In this document: piece after piece, positions 33,898 through 43,179 of the stretch | Layout: each line of letters opens with the position of its first letter | How positions within the stretch are numbered: the first letter of the stretch is position 1 | Assembly (NCBI RefSeq): GCF_900109705.1 | Contig: NZ_FOAI01000003.1 | Span: 62,001-126,000 of the forward strand | DNA: 64,000 nt | Reading direction: 5' to 3' | From: Roseivivax marinus | Lineage (GTDB): Bacteria; Pseudomonadota; Alphaproteobacteria; Rhodobacterales; Rhodobacteraceae | Program-made: the position numbers and the translations under genes | The notes under the pieces: generated by a model | What the model saw: only the letters and a program-made list of their open reading frames with translations | What the model was told of the DNA's origin: nothing | Databases searched by the model: none

Positions 33898-35619
33898 ATG
33901 AACGTGACCTTGAAATCCACCACCGCCATGGCGGTGGCGCTGGGGCTGCTCTGCGGCCCGGCGATCGCCGACATGGAGGCCGCGCAGAGCTTCCTTGACG
34001 AGGAAATCGGCGACGTCTCGACCCTGACCCGCGAGGAGCAGGAAGCCGAGATGCAGTGGTTCATCGATGCCGCGCAGGACATGCAGGGCATGGAGATCAA
34101 CGTGGTCTCGGAAACGATCACCACGCACGAATACGAAAGCCAGGTTCTGGCCCCCGCGTTCAGCGCGATCACCGGCATCACGGTCAACCACGACCTGATC
34201 GGCGAGGGCGACGTGGTCGAGCGTCTGCAGGTCCAGATGCAGTCGGGGCAGAACGTCTATGACGCCTTCGTCAACGACTCCGACCTGATCGGCACCCACT
34301 GGCGCTATGGCCAGGCGCGGAACCTGACCGAATGGATGGAAGGCGAGGGCGCCGACGTCACATCGCCGACCCTCGATCTCGAGGACTTCATCGGCACCCA
34401 GTTCACCACCGGGCCTGATGGCAACCTCTACCAGCTGCCCGATCAGCAGTTCGCCAACCTCTACTGGTTCCGCTACGACTGGTTCAACGACGAGAAGAAC
34501 CAGACCGACTTCCAGGAAGAATACGGCTACGAGCTGGGCGTTCCGGTCAACTGGGCGGCCTACGAGGACATCGCCGAATTCTTCACCGGTCGCGACCTGA
34601 GCCACATGGGCGTGGATCAGGAAATCTTCGGCAACATGGACTACGGCAAGAAGGACCCCTCGCTCGGCTGGCGCTATACCGACGCGTGGATGTCCATGGC
34701 CGGCATGGGCGACAAGGGCGAGCCGAACGGCCTGCCGGTGGACGAGTGGGGCATCCGCGTCAACGAGAACAGCCAGCCCGTCGGCGCCTGCGTCGATCGC
34801 GGTGGGGCGACCAACTCGCCGGCAGCGGTCTACGCCGTCGACAAGGCGATCCAGTGGCTGCAGAACTACTCGCCGCCGTCCGCCATGGGCATGACCTTCT
34901 CCGAGGCCGGTCCGGTTCCGGGTCAGGGCAACATCGCCCAGCAGATGTTCATGTACACCACGTTCGTCGCGCCGCTGGTCGACAGCCCCGAGGTGATGAA
35001 CGAGGACGGCACGCCCAAGTGGCGCCTCGCACCCTCGCCGCACGGCGTCTACTGGGAAGAGGGCATGAAGGTCGGCTACCAGGACGTGGGCTCGTGGACC
35101 ATCCTCGACTCCACCCCGACCGACCGCGCCAAGGCCGCATGGCTCTACGCGCAGTTCGTGACCTCCAAGACCGTGGACGTGAAGAAGTCCGACGTGGGTC
35201 TGACCTTCATCCGCGACTCCACCATCAACTCGGACCACTTCACCGAGCGTGCGGACAAGCTCGGCGGCCTCGTCGAGTTCTACCGCTCGCCCGCGCGCAC
35301 CCAGTGGTCGCCCACCGGCACCAACGTTCCCGACTACCCGAAGCTCGCGCAGCTGTGGTGGCAGAACATCGGTGACGCCATGTCGGGTGCGAAGGACGCG
35401 AAGGGAGCCCTCGATCAGCTCTGCGCCGACATGGAAGACGTCATGTCGCGCCTCGAGCGGGCTGGCGTGCAAGGCGATCTCGGCCCGGTCCTGAACGAAG
35501 AGCAGGACCCGGAGTACTGGCTCGAGCAGCCGGGCGCGCCGAAGCCTGCCCTCGAGAACGAGGACGAAGAGCCGCAGACCATCTCGTACGACGAGCTGGT
35601 GCAGTCCTGGCAGCAGTAA
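33898..35619 (+). CDS. glpV: Glycerol ABC transporter substrate-binding protein GlpV
   Basis: A 573-residue periplasmic binding protein, long like other GlpV proteins. The signal peptide covers about residues 1-24 (GLLCGPAIA before DM). An N-terminal region of about 60 residues precedes the binding fold (INVVSETITTHEYESQVLAPAF). The ligand-pocket stretches LYQLPDQQFANLYWFRYDWF and VGSWTILDSTP are typical. Start: ATG 33898 with CAGGGAGG upstream. It is the last gene of the glycerol operon and is followed by an intrinsic terminator. It captures glycerol and delivers it to GlpPQ. Confidence 0.92.
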   Translation: MNVTLKSTTAMAVALGLLCGPAIADMEAAQSFLDEEIGDVSTLTREEQEAEMQWFIDAAQDMQGMEINVVSETITTHEYESQVLAPAFSAITGITVNHDLIGEGDVVERLQVQMQSGQNVYDAFVNDSDLIGTHWRYGQARNLTEWMEGEGADVTSPTLDLEDFIGTQFTTGPDGNLYQLPDQQFANLYWFRYDWFNDEKNQTDFQEEYGYELGVPVNWAAYEDIAEFFTGRDLSHMGVDQEIFGNMDYGKKDPSLGWRYTDAWMSMAGMGDKGEPNGLPVDEWGIRVNENSQPVGACVDRGGATNSPAAVYAVDKAIQWLQNYSPPSAMGMTFSEAGPVPGQGNIAQQMFMYTTFVAPLVDSPEVMNEDGTPKWRLAPSPHGVYWEEGMKVGYQDVGSWTILDSTPTDRAKAAWLYAQFVTSKTVDVKKSDVGLTFIRDSTINSDHFTERADKLGGLVEFYRSPARTQWSPTGTNVPDYPKLAQLWWQNIGDAMSGAKDAKGALDQLCADMEDVMSRLERAGVQGDLGPVLNEEQDPEYWLEQPGAPKPALENEDEEPQTISYDELVQSWQQ

Positions 35620-35646
35620 GCCGCCACGACATCTGAACGCTACGAG

Positions 35647-35682
35647 CGCGCCGGGCCCCGAGGTCCGGCGCGTTTTCGGTTT
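35647..35682 (+). terminator. Intrinsic terminator of the glp operon
   Basis: An 11-bp stem (CGCGCCGGGCC at 35647-35657 with GGTCCGGCGCG at 35662-35672, one G-T pair, 4-nt loop) is followed at once by TTTTCGGTTT. It lies 27 nt after the glpV stop codon. This is a good rho-independent terminator. Confidence 0.85.
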
Positions 35683-35800
35683 GGCAGCATCGGTGTGGGC
35701 TCTCGCGTCGTGCCGGAGCTAGAAAGCGGCGGCCGAGGACCGGGGCGCCGCCACTCCTGTCGGACGTGCGGCCGGTCATCTGTCGGAGGATTTGCGAGGT

Positions 35801-36484
35801 TCAGGCAGGCGCCAGCAGTCTCGCACCGTCGAGGATGCTGAGGACCGGGCGGCCCGTTACGCGGCGTACGGCTTCGGCGTAGGGCGGCAGGTTTCCGCAT
35901 TCCAGCACGATCGACCCGATCTCGGGCGCGCGGGTCACCAGCGCCTCGGCGGCGGCGGCAACGCGGCCTTCGACTTCAGATCGATCGAAGCTGTCCCGCT
36001 GCGCCGCCCGTGCGGCGAGGAACACCGAAGCGAAAAGCGCATCGCCGTCCAGCCCCGCTATCCGTACGTCCTCGGGCTCGGCTCCTGCGGCACGGATCGC
36101 ACCGGGACCGAGCGCCGCCGCCGAAGCGGTCAGCACGCCCACCGGCGCCCCGCCGGTCGCCGCGCGCGCCAGCGGCACGAGGCTGAGGCCTGAAAGCAGC
36201 ACGGGAACGCCGAGATCGCGCGCCACGTCCGCCTGCACCGTCACGAGAAACCCGCAGGTCGATGTGACGAGGCACGCCCCTTCCGCCACGAACGTCTCCG
36301 CTGCGGCCCGGAAGGCCGACACGAGCTCCGGATCGGGCCTTCCGTCGCGCACGATCTCGGTGCTGCCGGCGCCTGCGACGACAGATACCCGCGCAGGCAG
36401 ATGGTAGCTCTCGGGGTTGCCGGCGTCGCCCGCGATGCGGGGAAACGCGGTGTCGAGGCTCAGGATTCCGATGAAGCGGGACAT
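35801..36484 (-). CDS. Asp/Glu racemase-superfamily protein
   Basis: A 227-residue member of the two-cysteine racemase superfamily. The paired Cys residues are in VTSTCGFLV and IVLECGNLPPY. Between them lie VLLSGLSLVPLA and GVLTASAAAL, the usual hinge strands. It differs from the maleate-isomerase-type protein at 26002-26712 and is closer to the group annotated aspartate/glutamate or hydantoin racemase. Start: ATG at 36484, which overlaps the upstream permease gene by 25 nt; the frame is open further up but is permease shadow. It is last in the operon DadA-like, dctP, dctQM, BASS-like, racemase, suggesting that a D- or racemic amino or hydroxy acid is imported and interconverted. Substrate unknown. 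Confidence 0.75.
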   Translation of the reverse strand: MSRFIGILSLDTAFPRIAGDAGNPESYHLPARVSVVAGAGSTEIVRDGRPDPELVSAFRAAAETFVAEGACLVTSTCGFLVTVQADVARDLGVPVLLSGLSLVPLARAATGGAPVGVLTASAAALGPGAIRAAGAEPEDVRIAGLDGDALFASVFLAARAAQRDSFDRSEVEGRVAAAAEALVTRAPEIGSIVLECGNLPPYAEAVRRVTGRPVLSILDGARLLAPA

Positions 36485-37413
36485 GCGGGCGCGGGATCCC
36501 TCCGGTCGGGCGGCGTGAAGAGGTAGGGCGTCGCGTAGATCGGCACCTGCGCGAGCGCCACGAACAGGGTCAGGACGGGGTCGAAGGGCAGGGCGGCCAG
36601 GACGATCGACATGTTGCGGTTGCCAAAGACCAGTCCCGCCGCGGCCGCGGTCTCGGGCGGGACGACATGCCGCGCGGCGGCGCGGATCACCAGGTGTCCG
36701 CCGAAGTTCAGCGCGCAGGCCAGCGTGAACAGCCCCGCGGCCAGCACCGGGTCCGCGGCGATGGCCGCGCCCGTGCCCGACAGCAGTGGAAACAGAAAGC
36801 CGATCATCGCCAGCGCCGAGAGCCCGTTCAGAACGTCCGTGTTGCGCTCGATCCGGTCGAGGCCGGCAGTCCTCTGGATCGCGATGCCGCCCGCGATCCC
36901 CGCGGCGAGCATCGCCAGAACCCGCCGGGCCATTTCCCAAGGGGTCGCGTCGAGCGTCGCGCCGGTGAACGACAGCGCGAGCGGCATGAGAACCGGCGCC
37001 AGCACCACTCCCAGCAGCGTCAGGCGCAACGCCAGCCTCACGTCGCAGCGTACCATCGCCGCCACGTTCGGGGCCGATCCCAGCGGCGCTGTCGAAAAGA
37101 AAGCGACTGGCAGGAACGCGAGCCACGGCGCGATTCCCAGCAGGTGCGAGATCAGAACCGCCACCGCCGAGAAGCCGAGTTGCGAGACGATCAGCCACCC
37201 CACTAGCCGGGCCGTCCCGAGCGGCGGAAAGAGCCGCGCGAGATCGTCGCGTCCCAGGGGCTGCCTTGCAATGGCCAGCGCCGTGACCAGCGAGACGAGA
37301 ACAGGCAGCAGCGGCTTCAGCCGCTCGGGCGAGACCGGCACGAACGGCACCGTCACCAGCCCGAGGAGGAGCAGCGCCGAGGCGTGCCGGCCGAGCCAGG
37401 TCAGCGCGGTCAT
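36460..37413 (-). CDS. BASS/SBF-like (bile acid:sodium symporter-like) permease
   Basis: A 317-residue membrane protein with nine or ten predicted helices. STAPLGSAPNVAAMVR around residue 107-122 and GLVFGNRNMSIVLAALPF near the C-terminus fit the crossover regions of the bile acid:sodium symporter fold, which also includes arsenite and small organic-acid exporters or importers. Start: ATG at 37413 overlaps the TGA of the TRAP permease gene (ATGA), so it is translationally coupled. Why a TRAP operon should carry a second, secondary carrier is unclear; it could import a related substrate or release a product. Family assignment is by fold pattern, not by a single decisive motif. Confidence 0.7.
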   Translation of the reverse strand: MTALTWLGRHASALLLLGLVTVPFVPVSPERLKPLLPVLVSLVTALAIARQPLGRDDLARLFPPLGTARLVGWLIVSQLGFSAVAVLISHLLGIAPWLAFLPVAFFSTAPLGSAPNVAAMVRCDVRLALRLTLLGVVLAPVLMPLALSFTGATLDATPWEMARRVLAMLAAGIAGGIAIQRTAGLDRIERNTDVLNGLSALAMIGFLFPLLSGTGAAIAADPVLAAGLFTLACALNFGGHLVIRAAARHVVPPETAAAAGLVFGNRNMSIVLAALPFDPVLTLFVALAQVPIYATPYLFTPPDRRDPAPACPASSES

Positions 37414-39371
37414 CGCGATGCGGCCACCGTCTCGGGCAGCCACGTGGCGAGGCCGGGGAAGACCACGAGTATCGCGACCATCAGCACCATGATCAGGAAC
37501 ATCGGCGCGGCGGTCTTGGCGATGTAGCTCATGTCGTGCTTGGTCATGCCCTGCAGCACGAAGAGGTTGAAGCCCACCGGCGGCGTGATCTGCGCCATCT
37601 CGACCACGACCACGACGAAGATGCCGAACCAGATCAGGTCGATGCCCGCCGCGCGGACCATCGGCTCGATGATCGCCATGGTCAGCACCACCGCCGAGAT
37701 GCCGTCAAGGAACATGCCGATGATGATGTAGAAGACGGTCAGCGCGGCGATCAGGGCGACGGGCGACAGCTCCATCGCGGCGATCATGCCCGCCAGCGCG
37801 CGCGGGACCCCGGTGAAGCCCATCGCCAGCGTCAGGAACGCGGCACCCATGAGGATCAAGGCGATCATCGCCGAGGTGCGGGTCGCGCCGAAGAGGCTTT
37901 GCAGGAAAGCCTCCCATGTGAGCGACCCCTGCACCGTTGCAAGGATCAGCGCGCCGATCACGCCGAAGGCCGCCGCCTCGGTCGCGGTGGCGATGCCCGC
38001 GTACATGGAGCCGATCACCACGAGGATCAGGAGGATCACCGGGATCAGCAATGTCGACGAGCGCAGCTTGTCGATGAACGAGATCTTCGGCTCCTCGGCG
38101 TACTTGTCGCGGCGGAACACGTAGGACCAGAGCGCGATGTAGCCCATGAACATCGCCGCCAGCACCATGCCCGGGATCACGCCCGCCATGAAGAGTGCGG
38201 TGATGCTCTCCTTCACCGTGACGCCGTAGACGATCAGCGTAAGAGACGGCGGAATCATCAGGCCGAGCGTCGCGGCGCCGGCGAGGGTGCCGATGATCAT
38301 GAACTCCGGGTAGCCGCGCTTGCGCAGCTCGGGGATCGACATCTTGCCCACCGTGGTCAGCGTCGCCGCCGACGAGCCCGACACGGCGGCAAAGACGGTG
38401 CAGCCTACCACGTTCGAATGCAGAAGCCCGCCCGGGAAGCGCGAGAGCCATGGCGCGAGGCCCCTGAACATGTCTTCGGACAGGCGCGTGCGATAGAGGA
38501 TTTCACCCATCCAGATGAACAGCGGCAGCGAGGTCAGGGTCCAGCTCGAGGCCGAAGTCCAGACCGTGATGCTCATGGAGGTGCCGGGATTGCGCGGGGT
38601 GAAGCCGATCATGCCGATATAGGCCACGCCCATCAGCGCCAGCCCGACCCACAGGCCCGATCCCAGCAGGAAGAACAACACGAACAGGAAGACGCCGATC
38701 TTGAGGCCCACCGCGTCGTTGTCGAAGCCCGTCATCGCGCGGATTGCGGCGTAGGCGATCAGGGCACAAGCCGCGAACAGAACGAGCCGCGCGCGCACCG
38801 AGGACAGGAGGTCGCGCAGGGGCGGGCGCGCCGGCGCGTCGACGCCGAGGTTGTCGGTGAAGAGGATGCCGGCAAGGTGATCGAGCACGGCGATCGCCAG
38901 CAGCACCGCGCCCACGGCCATCGAGATCTGCGGGATCCACAGGGGCGTGCCGTCCTGTCCCTGCGAGACATCGTTGATCCGGTGGCTCAGGATCGGCGTC
39001 TGCACCGCGTACCACGCGAAGAATAGCGCCACGGCGGCGGCGATGGTGTAGCACCAGATCTCGACGCCCCGGCGGACATTGCCGCTGCGCTCCACGACCA
39101 TTCCCACGCGGATGTGCTCGTTGCGGCGGAACGTGTCGGCCATGGCGAGGAAGGATGCCGTGGCCATGGCGTAACCCGCGTAGTTCGCGCCGCCGGGCAG
39201 CAGGATTCCCATCCAGCGCGTGACCATCTGCGCCACCACGAGGCACAGGATCGCGACGAGCGCGAGCGACGCGCCGTAGCCGGAGATGGCGTAGAGACCG
39301 GTCATCGCGCGGCGCAAGGCGCCGCCGGCGGCGCCGCCTCGGGGCGCGGGCTGGGGAGAGGTGGGATGCAT
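37410..39371 (-). CDS. TRAP transporter fused small-large permease (DctQM)
   Basis: A 653-residue fusion. Residues about 1-185 form the DctQ part with four helices (ANYAGYAMATASFLAMADTFRRNEHIRVG is its core). A linker with an extra helix follows, then the DctM part from about 215 to the end, with FAAVSGSSAATLTTVGKMSIPELRKRGY, MIPPSLTLIVYG, ATATEAAAFGVIGA and ITPPVGFNLFV. Fused QM subunits are well known, for example in sialic acid TRAP systems. It is encoded after dctP, separated by a 148-nt gap holding a stem-loop, and overlaps the downstream permease gene by 4 nt. Confidence 0.93.
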   Translation of the reverse strand: MHPTSPQPAPRGGAAGGALRRAMTGLYAISGYGASLALVAILCLVVAQMVTRWMGILLPGGANYAGYAMATASFLAMADTFRRNEHIRVGMVVERSGNVRRGVEIWCYTIAAAVALFFAWYAVQTPILSHRINDVSQGQDGTPLWIPQISMAVGAVLLAIAVLDHLAGILFTDNLGVDAPARPPLRDLLSSVRARLVLFAACALIAYAAIRAMTGFDNDAVGLKIGVFLFVLFFLLGSGLWVGLALMGVAYIGMIGFTPRNPGTSMSITVWTSASSWTLTSLPLFIWMGEILYRTRLSEDMFRGLAPWLSRFPGGLLHSNVVGCTVFAAVSGSSAATLTTVGKMSIPELRKRGYPEFMIIGTLAGAATLGLMIPPSLTLIVYGVTVKESITALFMAGVIPGMVLAAMFMGYIALWSYVFRRDKYAEEPKISFIDKLRSSTLLIPVILLILVVIGSMYAGIATATEAAAFGVIGALILATVQGSLTWEAFLQSLFGATRTSAMIALILMGAAFLTLAMGFTGVPRALAGMIAAMELSPVALIAALTVFYIIIGMFLDGISAVVLTMAIIEPMVRAAGIDLIWFGIFVVVVVEMAQITPPVGFNLFVLQGMTKHDMSYIAKTAAPMFLIMVLMVAILVVFPGLATWLPETVAASR

Positions 39372-39438
39372 GGTGGCGCGGGCCTCGGTGATGGGGCGCG
39401 GGGCGCGGAGGAGAGAGGGGCCGGGACAGACCTGGCGC

Positions 39439-39464
39439 GGGGGACGTTTGCGAAACCGTCCCCC
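39439..39464 (-). promoter_or_regulatory. Stem-loop between TRAP binding-protein gene and fused permease gene
   Basis: The arms are GGGGGACGTTT (39439-39449) and AAA-C-CGTCCCCC (39453-39464), with a single bulged C and a 3-nt loop. It lies in the gap between dctP (upstream on the minus strand) and dctQM. Same position as the hairpins in the other tripartite operons. Confidence 0.6.
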
Positions 39465-39519
39465 GGAGATGCCGGAGGCCGCGACCCGCGCTCCATTGCA
39501 CGGCCCGCGGCCCGGTGGC

Positions 39520-40488
39520 TCACTCGGACTGGTAGGCGTCGACGATGATCTGACCCTGTTCGCCGGTCTGCTCCAGCCATTCCGAGGTCATGGTCTCGCC
39601 GATCTCCTGCAGCTTGGCGCTGATCGCCTCGTTCGGAGGATTCACGTCCATGCCATTTTCGGCCAGCGTGTCCACGAAGCCGCCGGCGAGTTCGGCGGCA
39701 GTCTCGCTGCCGCGGGTCTGGGCCTCGGCGGCGGCGTCGGTCACGCAGGTCTGCGCCTCTTCGGACAGGCTGTCGAAGGCCTCCGAGTTCACGAAGACCG
39801 TGTTGCGCGGAAGCCAGGCCTGCACGTCGTAGAAGTTGGTCATGTCTTCCCAGACGCTTTCATCGACGCCGGTCGAACCCGACGAGATCATCGAGGTCAC
39901 GACCCCGGTGGCCAGCGCCTGCTTGAGGTCGGCGGCCTCGATCTGCGTGGGCACCATGCCCGCGAGCTCGGCCACACGCGCGGTGATCGCGTTGTAGGCG
40001 CGGAACTTTTTGCCCTCCATCTCCTCGGGCGAGCTGACCGGCTGCGAGAAGTAGAGGCCCTGCGGCGGCCACGGCACCGAGTAGAGCAGGCGCAGGTTCT
40101 GGTCGCCCAGCACGTCGGTCAGGACCGGCTCGGCGGCCGCGCGCAGCTCTTCGGAGGCCTCGAACGAGGTCGCGAGGAAAGGCACGGAATCGTAGGCGAA
40201 GATCTGGTTTTCGTTGGCGTGGGCCGACAGCAGGCGCTCGCCGATCTGGGCCTCGCCCAGTTGAACCGCGCGCTTGATCTCGTCGCCCTTGAAGAGCGAA
40301 CCGCCCGCGTGGATCGTGATCTCGAGCTCGCCGCTGGTGCACTCGGACACCGCGTCGGCAAAGGCCTGCGCGTTCTCGGTGTGGTAGTTCGAGGCCGGGT
40401 AGGCCACCGGCATGTCCCAGGATTGCGCGCTCGCGGCGCCGGCCAGGGCCAGCGTCAGGGCCGTCAGCGATGTCGTGGCTAGTTTCAT
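39520..40488 (-). CDS. TRAP transporter periplasmic binding protein (DctP family)
   Basis: A 322-residue binding protein with a signal peptide (MKLATTSLTALTLALAGAASAQ). Mature features include MPVAYPASNYHTENAQAFAD, ITIHAGGSLFKGDEIKRAVQLGEAQIGE and KKFRAYNAITARVAEL with the conserved Arg. The sequence differs markedly from the two DctP proteins on the left, having TQIEAADLKQALATGVV where those have the PTPMAW/PTPLPW pattern, so the ligand class probably differs. Start: ATG at 40488, with AGAGGACG upstream. It lies 204 nt downstream of the D-amino-acid-dehydrogenase-like gene; that gap may hold its own promoter. Confidence 0.92.
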   Translation of the reverse strand: MKLATTSLTALTLALAGAASAQSWDMPVAYPASNYHTENAQAFADAVSECTSGELEITIHAGGSLFKGDEIKRAVQLGEAQIGERLLSAHANENQIFAYDSVPFLATSFEASEELRAAAEPVLTDVLGDQNLRLLYSVPWPPQGLYFSQPVSSPEEMEGKKFRAYNAITARVAELAGMVPTQIEAADLKQALATGVVTSMISSGSTGVDESVWEDMTNFYDVQAWLPRNTVFVNSEAFDSLSEEAQTCVTDAAAEAQTRGSETAAELAGGFVDTLAENGMDVNPPNEAISAKLQEIGETMTSEWLEQTGEQGQIIVDAYQSE

Positions 40489-40692
40489 GGATCGTCCTCT
40501 CCGTTGGTCGTCTTCAGTATCGGACCGTTCGGCCCCGGGGCGGGGCGCGCGGCCTCTTGGAATGTGCGCCGACGCTGCCAGAGGCGGTCGACGAAGGAAA
40601 TGCCGTGCCACATGCCGCGTGCGACTTTGGCCGCATGGTGCCCGCTTCCGAGGCGACTTGCCAGCGCTCCCGAGGGGAGGCCGGGACGCGGC

Positions 40693-42030
40693 TCAGCCGC
40701 CGTGGGCGGTCGCGGTGGCGCGCGCGTGGTGCGCGGGTGACCGGCGGGTCCGTCCGCTTCGGCGGAACCGCGCGACCGAGAAGGGCGAGGCGTCTATCGC
40801 GGGTGCACGGCCGGCCACCATGTCGGCCACCAGCGCCGCGGTCATCGGCGCGGCGACGAGGCCGAAATGCCCGTGCCCGAAGGCATAGGTGACGCCGCCG
40901 ACGCGGGCCGGGCCGATGACAGGCACGCCGTCCGCGGGCGAGGGCCTATTGCCCTGCCAGCGCGTGACCGTGAGAGCATCCGGATCGGTGCCGAGGCCGG
41001 GAAAGCACTCCAGCAGCGCGCGGCGCAGGAGGTCGGCGCGGCGCCAGTCCGGGGCGGTCGAGGTCGAGGCCAGCTCCACCTGGCCCGCGACGCGCAGGCC
41101 GGTGCGCGTGCGCGTGATCGCGACCTTGAGGTCCTGCGGCATGACCGGGGTCTGCAGATCCGGCGCGCCTTCGGTCAGCTCGATGTGGTAGCCGCGTTCG
41201 GCCTCCATCGGGACCCGGTCGCCGCAGGCGCGGACGAGGGCGCCGGAATGGACGCCGGCCGTGACAACGGCGCCGTCGCAGGGAATGTCATCCGTCTCGG
41301 TCCGGACCGCGCGCACATGTCCGCCCTCGGTCCGAAGGCCAATCGCCCGCGCGCCGACGTGGCTCATGCCCTGCGCCAGACACCAGTCGGCGATGGCGGC
41401 GACGTAGGCGCCGGGCTCGGTGCAATGGCCGCCGTCGTGCAGCAGCACCCCGAAACGATAGTCCGGGGACAGTCCCGGCACCCGCGCTGCCAGCGCTTCG
41501 CCCTCGAGCAGGTCGGCGCGAACGCCCGCGTCCCGGCGCAGGCCCCAGGCCAGCGCCTCGGCCTCGTAGGCGGCGCGGTCGCGATACAGGTAGATCAGTC
41601 CCTCGCGACGGATCAGGTCCGGCGCACCGACTCGCGCGGCAAGAGCGGAGTGGCGCCCGGCCGCATCGTCGAGAAGCGCGCCGAGCGCGGCGGCGGTGCG
41701 CGTCACTCGGGCCTCGGTCCAGCCAGCGGCGAGGAAGCGCAGAAGCCACGGGGCCAAACGGGGCAGGTGCGCCCAGCGGATCGTCAGCGGGCCTTCGCGA
41801 TCCCGCAGATAGCCGGGCACCTTGGCCCAGAGACCGGGCATCGAGACCGGGGTGTTCGAGGCCGGGCTGAGAAAGGCGCCGTTGCCGAAGCTCGCCGCCT
41901 GCGGGCCGCCGAACGTGCCGGGTTCTATCATGGTGACCTTGTGGCCATCCCGCAGCAGCGCCTCTGCCGCGCTGACACCCATGATGCCGCCACCGATCAC
42001 CGCGATGTGCCGTCCCGTCGCCTCTGTCAT
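40693..42030 (-). CDS. FAD-dependent D-amino-acid dehydrogenase-like oxidoreductase (DadA type)
   Basis: A 445-residue flavoprotein of the DAO superfamily. The N-terminal FAD-binding motif is VIGGGIMGVSAAEALL. The later stretches RVAGQVELAS and GNRPSPADGVPVIGPA, with YAFGHGHFGLVAAP, are the DadA-type C-terminal signature that contacts flavin and substrate. Such enzymes deaminate D-amino acids or D-hydroxyproline and feed electrons to the respiratory chain. The C-terminal tail (about 30 residues) is Arg/His-rich and probably unstructured. It is the first gene of the minus-strand cluster that continues with TRAP genes and a racemase-family gene, which supports a role with a racemic or D-configured substrate. 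Confidence 0.85.
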   Translation of the reverse strand: MTEATGRHIAVIGGGIMGVSAAEALLRDGHKVTMIEPGTFGGPQAASFGNGAFLSPASNTPVSMPGLWAKVPGYLRDREGPLTIRWAHLPRLAPWLLRFLAAGWTEARVTRTAAALGALLDDAAGRHSALAARVGAPDLIRREGLIYLYRDRAAYEAEALAWGLRRDAGVRADLLEGEALAARVPGLSPDYRFGVLLHDGGHCTEPGAYVAAIADWCLAQGMSHVGARAIGLRTEGGHVRAVRTETDDIPCDGAVVTAGVHSGALVRACGDRVPMEAERGYHIELTEGAPDLQTPVMPQDLKVAITRTRTGLRVAGQVELASTSTAPDWRRADLLRRALLECFPGLGTDPDALTVTRWQGNRPSPADGVPVIGPARVGGVTYAFGHGHFGLVAAPMTAALVADMVAGRAPAIDASPFSVARFRRSGRTRRSPAHHARATATAHGG

Positions 42031-42132
42031 GGTCGCCTCTGTCGCCTTCGTGTCGCGGCCGACCTTAGGCCCTGTTCGGGGCAGTCCGCGAGGGGAAAGT
42101 CGGTGATCTGATCAAAAATCGCCGGCGCCCGA

Positions 42133-43179
42133 TCAGCGTCTTGCGGCCAGCCTGATGGTGAACGTCCGCGGCGCGCCGGCCGGGGGCGGCGGGAACGGTG
42201 CCGCCTGCCGGATATGTGCGAGCGCCGCGCCGTCGAGCGCACCGGAGCCCGAACTCGCCGCGATCTCGATCCCCGCGAGCGCGCCGGACCCGGAGACGGT
42301 AAAGCGGACCTGCGCCGTGCCGGAGCGGTTCGTCCGTAACGGTCCGAGCCGCGAGATCCGGCGCATCACAGCGCCGCGGTAGTTGCTGGCCGCCGCGTTC
42401 CCGGCTTGCTGGCCCTGTCCAGAGCGCGTGCCCTGTTGCGTGGCGTTCGAGTTCGGGGTTTCCGTGGTTGCGCCGCGCCGGGTGTTGCGTTCGGCCGTGC
42501 CGGCGGCCGGGGGCGCGGCCGGTTCCGGGCGCGCCTGACGCTGCGGCTCGGCCTGGCGTCGGGGCGCGGGCTCCGGCTCGGGGGCTGGCCTGTGCCGCGC
42601 CTCGAACGCGGCGCTGCGCCGGGCGGGCCGGAGCGAGCGGGCCACGGCGGCGGTATCGGGACTGTCGGCGGCAAGAGCGGAGGTCGGGGCCTCTGGCGTC
42701 AGAGCTGCGGCGGGATCGGGCCGGGCGGCCGGTTCCGCCTTGTCGGATCGCGAAACCTCCGGGACCGCTGCCGACCCGGCGGAGAGCATGCCGTCCGCAC
42801 GCACCGGGGCCTGGGTGGCCGCGGTCTCGGAGCGTGTGGGCGTGGCTTCGGACCGTCCGGCCTCGATGACCTCCGCCGCCCGCGCGGCGCGGATCGGTTC
42901 GGTCGGTTCCGGCCGTGGCGCCGTCGCGGCGGGCGCGTTTTGCCCGGCGGATTCTGCACGAGTGATCTCGCGGGGATTCTCGGCGCTCAGCGTGCCCACC
43001 GCGAGGTCGGCGAACGTGCCGAGCCGGGCGGCGGCCCCGCCACGCCCCGCCTCGATCTTGATGTCCGGGGCGCGGTCGAGAAGGGCCCAGCCGGCCGCCG
43101 CGTGCACCAGCACCGCGCCGGCAAGGGCCAGCGCCTTGCCGATGCCGCCGGAAGGGATGTCCGTTGCCGCGACGCTCAT
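42133..43179 (-). CDS. tonB: TonB-family energy transducer
   Basis: A 348-residue protein with one N-terminal membrane helix (about residues 13-34), a long Pro/Ala/Arg/Glu-rich periplasmic spacer (about 40-255) and a C-terminal TonB domain (about 260-348). The domain contains YRGAVMRRISRLGPL, GTAQVRFTVSGSGAL and AALAHIRQAAPFPPPP. It would transmit proton-motive force from ExbB/ExbD to outer-membrane TonB-dependent receptors. It is the last gene of the exbB-exbD-exbD-tonB set and overlaps the second exbD by 4 nt (ATGA). No TonB-dependent receptor gene is in the window. Confidence 0.88.
   Translation of the reverse strand: MSVAATDIPSGGIGKALALAGAVLVHAAAGWALLDRAPDIKIEAGRGGAAARLGTFADLAVGTLSAENPREITRAESAGQNAPAATAPRPEPTEPIRAARAAEVIEAGRSEATPTRSETAATQAPVRADGMLSAGSAAVPEVSRSDKAEPAARPDPAAALTPEAPTSALAADSPDTAAVARSLRPARRSAAFEARHRPAPEPEPAPRRQAEPQRQARPEPAAPPAAGTAERNTRRGATTETPNSNATQQGTRSGQGQQAGNAAASNYRGAVMRRISRLGPLRTNRSGTAQVRFTVSGSGALAGIEIAASSGSGALDGAALAHIRQAAPFPPPPAGAPRTFTIRLAARR

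Noticed and set aside
37536-39026. Plus-strand frame of 496 codons opposite the fused TRAP permease.
   Set aside because: Low-complexity Arg/His/Asp-rich translation; shadow of the minus-strand gene.
42111-42139. CTGATC...GATCAG inverted repeat at the end of tonB as a terminator.
   Set aside because: Only a 6-bp stem around a long loop, and it includes the stop-codon region; too weak to call.
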